This document shows positions 6,618-9,511 of a stretch of DNA of 9,511 bases, piece by piece. Within the stretch, counting starts at the first letter, position 1. Every line of letters starts with the position of its first letter. The position numbers were made by a program, and so were the translations under genes. Source of the stretch: Rhodobacter sp. (GTDB taxonomy: Bacteria > Pseudomonadota > Alphaproteobacteria > Rhodobacterales > Rhodobacteraceae); assembly GCA_013824055.1 (NCBI GenBank), contig PNNE01000413.1:1-9511 (forward strand). Reading direction: 5' to 3'. The notes under the pieces are model-generated. The model searched no databases and was not told the origin of the DNA. It saw only the letters and a program-made list of their open reading frames with translations.

Positions 6618-7190
6618 TCAGAGGGCCTTGAGGAACAAGATCCACTCGCGCGCCTCGACCGGCCAGTCGTCCTTGACCACGGGGCGGCGGGCGATCTCGG
6701 TATAGCCCTTGGCGCGGTAGAGGCGCAGGGCGTCCTGGTGGGTGTCCTCGGCGATCAGGCTGATGCTGCTGCGACCGGCGCCGCGGGTCACCGCCTCGGC
6801 CTTGGCAAGGAGCGCTGTACCCAGGCCCCTGCCGCGGAACTGCGGGTAGGTCGCCAGCACGTTCAGATACCACGACCCCGGCGCCAGAGCTTCCAGCTCC
6901 AGAAGCGGCACGAAGATCGCGGGCGTGCCGGGGTCGATCGGCTCGGGCGCGTCAGCGGCGGGATAGCCAAGCAGGCAGGCTGCGACCTGGCCCTCGACCT
7001 CGGCCAGCCAGGCGTTGCGGTAAGAGAAGCTGCCAGCGTCGCGCGCCGCGCGTTCACGCCCGTAGGCGATGGGGTCCACCCCCGGCGCGGCGGATTTCTT
7101 CCAGAAGTGCAGCGGCAGGTCGTCGGCGGCCATGTTGATGAAGCGCACCAGATGGTCGGCGTCACTGGGTCTTGCGTCACGGATCGGCAT
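6618..7190 (-). CDS. GNAT-family N-acetyltransferase
   Basis: This 190-residue protein starts at ATG 7190-7188 with AGGAGG (7202-7197) six bases away, which decides the start over the 41-residue open extension upstream. It begins MPIRDARPSDADHL, the typical first strand and helix of GNAT proteins. The acetyl-CoA pyrophosphate loop is QFRGRGLG (117-124) after strand YLNVLAT, and the C-terminal motif B is DALRLYRAKGYTEI (153-166). It should transfer an acetyl group from acetyl-CoA to an amine, in the cytosol; the substrate cannot be told. It is divergent from the cupin gene and tail-to-tail with the gap-like gene. No link to the BHAC is visible. Confidence 0.88.
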   Translation of the reverse strand: MPIRDARPSDADHLVRFINMAADDLPLHFWKKSAAPGVDPIAYGRERAARDAGSFSYRNAWLAEVEGQVAACLLGYPAADAPEPIDPGTPAIFVPLLELEALAPGSWYLNVLATYPQFRGRGLGTALLAKAEAVTRGAGRSSISLIAEDTHQDALRLYRAKGYTEIARRPVVKDDWPVEAREWILFLKAL

Positions 7191-7233
7191 CGGGCACCTC
7201 CTGTCTGCCACGGGATGAACCAGAGCAGGCCCT

Positions 7234-7245
7234 GCCTTGCAAGGC
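7234..7245. promoter_or_regulatory. 12-base perfect palindrome in the divergent GNAT-cupin promoter region
   Basis: GCCTTGCAAGGC is self-complementary and lies in the 140-base gap between two divergent genes. A half copy, GCCTTGC, recurs at 7275-7281, 41 bases on and thus about four helical turns away. TTGCAA inside the palindrome (7237-7242) could serve as a -35 for the cupin gene, but no good -10 follows. An operator is plausible; the regulator is unknown. Confidence 0.35.
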
Positions 7246-7295
7246 GAAAACCCGACGCGGAATGGCGCGTCCCGGCCTTGCGTGGCTGCCAGTGG

Positions 7296-7311
7296 GGTCC
7301 TACCAAGGACC
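7296..7311 (+). promoter_or_regulatory. Hairpin in the likely 5' leader of the cupin gene
   Basis: GGTCCT-ACCA-AGGACC is a perfect 6-base-pair inverted repeat ending six bases before the ribosome binding site AGGGAG (7318-7323) of the cupin gene. It could be an operator or a leader stem-loop. Nothing in the sequence separates these options. Confidence 0.35.
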
Positions 7312-7330
7312 AAAGACAGGGAGACTTACC

Positions 7331-7684
7331 ATGACCGACACCGTTTTCCGCTTCCCCGCCCCCGGACCCGAGCCGGTGGTCACTGACCTGGAAGGTTGGG
7401 TGAAGACCGAAGGTCAGCCGATGATGAAGACCTGGGTCCAGCACACTTCGGCCGATGGCAGCGTGATCAGCGGCACCTGGGAGGCGACGGTGGGGTCATG
7501 GCACGCGTCCTACAGGTTCTACGAATTCGTCCACCTGATCGAGGGCCAGATCACCATCACCCCGGACGGGGGCAGCCCGGTGACGCTGCGGCCGGGCGAT
7601 GCCTTCGTCGTCGAACCGACGTTCAAGGGCACCTGGACCATCGAGGCCCCGGTCAGGAAGCACTTCTGCATCAAGCTGACGTAG
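7331..7684 (+). CDS. Small cupin-domain protein (Cupin_3/DUF861 type)
   Basis: This 117-residue protein is a single cupin barrel. The start at 7331 has AGGGAG seven bases upstream; the frame is open further 5' but that part runs through the divergent promoter. The core reads GTWEATVGSWHASYRF, then FVHLIEGQITITPDGG and RPGDAFVVEPTFKGTWTIEA, which matches the Cupin_3 (DUF861) pattern of G-x-W-E, E-G-x-x-x-x-T and P-G-D-x-F-x-x-P-x-x-F-K-G-T-W. The usual HxH metal motif is absent, as often in this subfamily, so metal binding or catalysis cannot be claimed. Relatives include EutQ-like and (S)-ureidoglycine aminohydrolase-like cupins. It is divergent from the GNAT gene and converges on the DUF2235 gene with a 7-base gap. 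Confidence 0.85.
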   Translation: MTDTVFRFPAPGPEPVVTDLEGWVKTEGQPMMKTWVQHTSADGSVISGTWEATVGSWHASYRFYEFVHLIEGQITITPDGGSPVTLRPGDAFVVEPTFKGTWTIEAPVRKHFCIKLT

Positions 7685-7691
7685 GCCCCGA

Positions 7692-8897
7692 CTAGGACCA
7701 GACCCTGGTTTCCGGCAGTGGCTGGTCGGCGGCGTCGAACAGGGGTTGCAGGTTCTTCGGCGCATACGTCATCCGCCTGCGCGTCTTGACCAGGTCGTCG
7801 GGCGAGATGAGGCCAAGCTTGCCAAAGCGTTCGATCGCGCTCCAATGGACAAATTCGTTGATCGTTCTCAACGGCTTGCTGTTCGGGCCAAGCGGGCGGT
7901 AAAGCCGCTCCCAGGGGGCCACGGGCACGTTCTGCTCGCAGACGCTGCGGATCGTGGGTGTCAGGCGGTCCTTCACCGACCAGCCCTGGCGCGGGTCGTG
8001 CGTGGGGCCAAGGACGTTGATCGCTGCGGCCTGAGGCAGAAGGCCCGGCGTCGCCTCGTCGATCTGCAGCCCGGCGGTCTTGGCCCGGTCGATCATCCAC
8101 AACAGCGGGATGTCGGCCAGTTCGCGGTCGGAATAGCCGCCACCGACATCGGCATGGCTGCCGGCGAACCAGACCTGCTCGATGGTCGAGCGGTCCGGGG
8201 CCTTCCCGGTCCAGAGCGTGGGCACGAATTCGTCGCGGTGTTCGTCGATGGCCAGAGCCTGCGCGCCATGCCTGACGATGCGCGAGGGCGAGGTGTCGTG
8301 AAAGCCGTGGACCAGGCCCGAAAGCTCGCCCAGAACGCCGACCGGGATGCCAAGCGCGCCCACGGTGTCCCAGACACCAAGGAAGTTGACCGTCACCTCC
8401 TCATGCGTCTGGATCTGGCGCTTGGCGTAGCGGCGCAGGAAGTCCTTGGGCGAGCGGTTCCTGAAATCGCGGTAGTAGGTCCAGGCGGTCGACAGGTGCC
8501 CCAGGCTTTGCCGTTTCAGCAACCCCGCCGAGCCGAGAAGCCCGGTCAGCGACCGCGCGGCATAGGCCCCGCGGGAATAGCCGAACAGGAAGATCTCGTC
8601 CGCCGGGACGTCGCGGCCCTGGTCGTCCTTGTGCGCGGGGACGTAGTTCTGGGCGAGAAACAGATAGGCGGTGCGGATGATGTCCTCGATGCCCGACCCG
8701 GTGGCCCCGGCGACCAGCCGTTCCAGTTGCGAGCCGCTGGTGCCCACGCCACGCAGGTAGACCGAGAATTGCGGCACCCCGTCGCTGCCGGAATTGGCGC
8801 GGATGGCGCGGGACAGGCGGACCACGTTGGTCTCGGCCCGTTCACTGTCGGCGGCGTTCCAGGTTCCGTCGAAGCAGACGACAAGGCGTTTGTGCAT
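7692..8897 (-). CDS. DUF2235 alpha/beta-hydrolase (T6SS phospholipase-like fold)
   Basis: This 401-residue protein shows the motifs of DUF2235: VVCFDGTWN (6-14), the nucleophile elbow FGYSRGAYAARSL with S108, GVWDTVGALG (174-183), the ALAIDEHR block (214-221) and WFAGSHADVGGGY (243-255) holding the likely Asp/His acid-base residues. The family includes type VI secretion phospholipase effectors of the Tle1 kind and many chromosomal proteins of unknown role. No signal peptide, membrane helix, or secretion-linked domain is visible, and no immunity or T6SS gene lies beside it. The start ATG 8897-8895 puts DGTWN at the usual place; its ribosome binding site is weak (GGGA). The frame remains open upstream to 9041 but those residues do not look like the family. 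It is single and ends 7 bases from the convergent cupin gene. Confidence 0.88.
   Translation of the reverse strand: MHKRLVVCFDGTWNAADSERAETNVVRLSRAIRANSGSDGVPQFSVYLRGVGTSGSQLERLVAGATGSGIEDIIRTAYLFLAQNYVPAHKDDQGRDVPADEIFLFGYSRGAYAARSLTGLLGSAGLLKRQSLGHLSTAWTYYRDFRNRSPKDFLRRYAKRQIQTHEEVTVNFLGVWDTVGALGIPVGVLGELSGLVHGFHDTSPSRIVRHGAQALAIDEHRDEFVPTLWTGKAPDRSTIEQVWFAGSHADVGGGYSDRELADIPLLWMIDRAKTAGLQIDEATPGLLPQAAAINVLGPTHDPRQGWSVKDRLTPTIRSVCEQNVPVAPWERLYRPLGPNSKPLRTINEFVHWSAIERFGKLGLISPDDLVKTRRRMTYAPKNLQPLFDAADQPLPETRVWS
7697..7709. terminator. Possible small hairpin at the cupin/DUF2235 convergence
   Basis: ACCAG-ACC-CTGGT lies 12 bases after the cupin stop and inside the last codons of the DUF2235 gene. 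It is short and lacks a T-run, so it is only a weak candidate for ending cupin transcription. Confidence 0.2.
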
Positions 8898-9045
8898 GGT
8901 GCAATCCCATCGCCGAAAGGACTTGAGAGCGCCGCGGAAGACTGTGGGCGCGCCCTCGGGATGGTGCATCCGGACCCCGAAGCTGTCAACGCCGGTGCCC
9001 TTGCGGTCGCTTGGCCCGGCCCGTCGTGGTCGTGGCAGCACCGGA

Positions 9046-9061
9046 CCGCGCTTGAGCGCGG
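9046..9061. repeat. GC hairpin in the permease to DUF2235 spacer
   Basis: CCGCGC-TTGA-GCGCGG is a perfect 6-base-pair inverted repeat in the 230-base spacer 8898-9127. Read on the minus strand it is the second hairpin after the permease stop. Apart from this, the hairpin at 9089-9119 and a GGGCGCGCCC palindrome (8946-8955), I see no gene or clear promoter in the spacer. Confidence 0.35.
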
Positions 9062-9088
9062 CGATGGTGGTGCCGTTCCTTGCAGGTT

Positions 9089-9119
9089 GGCGCCCGCCGC
9101 GACGCAGATGGCGGGTGCC
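9089..9119 (-). terminator. Hairpin directly downstream of the permease stop
   Basis: GGCGCCCGCC (9089-9098) and GGCGGGTGCC (9110-9119) form a 10-base-pair stem with one G-T type mismatch and an 11-base loop. On the minus strand it begins 8 bases after the permease stop codon. There is no U-tract behind it, so termination would have to be Rho-assisted or the stem serves to protect the message end. Confidence 0.45.
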
Positions 9120-9127
9120 GGTCGCTG

Positions 9128-9511
9128 TCAGTCGCCCAGATCTTCCGGCAGGGCGAGGTTCAGGATGATCGCGATGGCCGCTGCGGGCAGGAGCCCGGAG
9201 GTCAGCAGGATCTGCGCGGTGCGGCCCATGTGCTGCAGCGCCTCGGGCACCTGTTGCAGGCCAAGACTGATCGACAGTGCCGTGGCGAAGATCACCATGT
9301 TGCGGCGGTTCCAGCGCACCTCTGACAGCATGTTGACGCCAGCGGCGCAGACCATGCCGAACATCACCACCACGCCGCCGCCAAGCACGTTGATCGGCAC
9401 GGTGTTGATCGCGGCGCCGATCTTGGGGATCAGGCCGCAGACGATCAGGAAGATCGCGCCGATGGTGACGACATGGCGGCTCATCACGCCGGTCATGGCG
9501 ATGAGGCCGAC
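9128..9511 (-). CDS. NCS2-family purine/xanthine or uracil permease (C-terminal part)
   Basis: Only the last 127 residues are in the window; the frame enters from the right edge without a start and ends at TGA 9130-9128. The fragment VGLIAMTGVMSRHVVTIGAIF followed by GLIPKIGAAI, the NVLGGGVVVMFGMVCAAGVN block and two further hydrophobic helices (MVIFATALSISLGL and ILLTSGLLPAAAIAIILNLAL) matches the last membrane segments of nucleobase:cation symporter-2 proteins. It should import a purine base or uracil with a cation across the inner membrane; the substrate-deciding motifs lie outside the window. The ATG at 9496 is internal, since homologous sequence continues before it. Confidence 0.85.
   Translation of the reverse strand, partial: VGLIAMTGVMSRHVVTIGAIFLIVCGLIPKIGAAINTVPINVLGGGVVVMFGMVCAAGVNMLSEVRWNRRNMVIFATALSISLGLQQVPEALQHMGRTAQILLTSGLLPAAAIAIILNLALPEDLGD

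Noticed and set aside
6441..7334. Plus-strand frame opposite the GNAT gene
   Set aside because: It is fully antisense to a GNAT gene with a perfect ribosome binding site and acetyl-CoA motif, and the translation lacks any domain pattern.
8946..8955. GGGCGCGCCC palindrome as an operator
   Set aside because: A 10-base GC palindrome is expected often in DNA of this composition, and nothing around it suggests a promoter.
8898..9041. Upstream extension of the DUF2235 frame by 48 codons
   Set aside because: The extra residues precede the conserved VVCFDGTWN, which normally lies near the N-terminus, and carry no signal peptide. The start at 8897 fits the family better.
1..9511. Mobile element, CRISPR array, tRNA or rRNA
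   Set aside because: I found no transposase or integrase motifs, no regularly spaced direct repeats, and no tRNA-like cloverleaf or rRNA sequence.

Overview
The window looks like a piece of a high-GC alphaproteobacterial genome, most likely Rhodobacteraceae and Paracoccus-like. This rests on strong G/C bias at third codon positions, on the gene set and order (bhcR divergent from bhcABCD, as I know it from Paracoccus denitrificans), and on a GC-rich intergenic hairpin of a kind I associate with that family. The species itself cannot be read from the sequence.

Left half (1-5295): a complete beta-hydroxyaspartate cycle (BHAC) locus. The IclR-family regulator bhcR (minus strand, cut by the left edge) is divergent from bhcA, bhcB, bhcC and bhcD. 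Glycine and glyoxylate are condensed by BhcC to beta-hydroxyaspartate. BhcB dehydrates this to iminosuccinate, and BhcD reduces iminosuccinate to aspartate. BhcA then uses aspartate to transaminate a second glyoxylate to glycine, releasing oxaloacetate. The net effect is two glyoxylate to one oxaloacetate without loss of CO2, which lets a cell grow on glycolate, glyoxylate and other C2 compounds. The bhcR-bhcA gap holds an AT-rich near-palindrome that is a good operator candidate. The bhcC-bhcD gap holds a strong GC hairpin that could set the bhcD level separately.

Middle (5454-6440): a gene of the glyceraldehyde-3-phosphate dehydrogenase superfamily follows bhcD on the same strand. It keeps the catalytic Cys/His pair but departs from standard Gap at several substrate and signature positions. 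It is the least explained gene here and might be a functional accessory of the BHAC (erythrose-4-phosphate dehydrogenase for PLP supply, or a gluconeogenic Gap), but this is inference.

Right half (6618-9511): unrelated-looking accessory genes. These are a GNAT acetyltransferase (minus), divergent from a small Cupin_3-type protein (plus), then convergent with a DUF2235 alpha/beta-hydrolase (minus), and finally the C-terminal end of an NCS2 purine/uracil permease (minus) running off the right edge. Several small inverted repeats lie in the gaps. I saw no tRNA, rRNA, CRISPR array, transposase or phage gene. No gene-free stretch exceeds 300 bases; the longest is about 230 bases (8898-9127).
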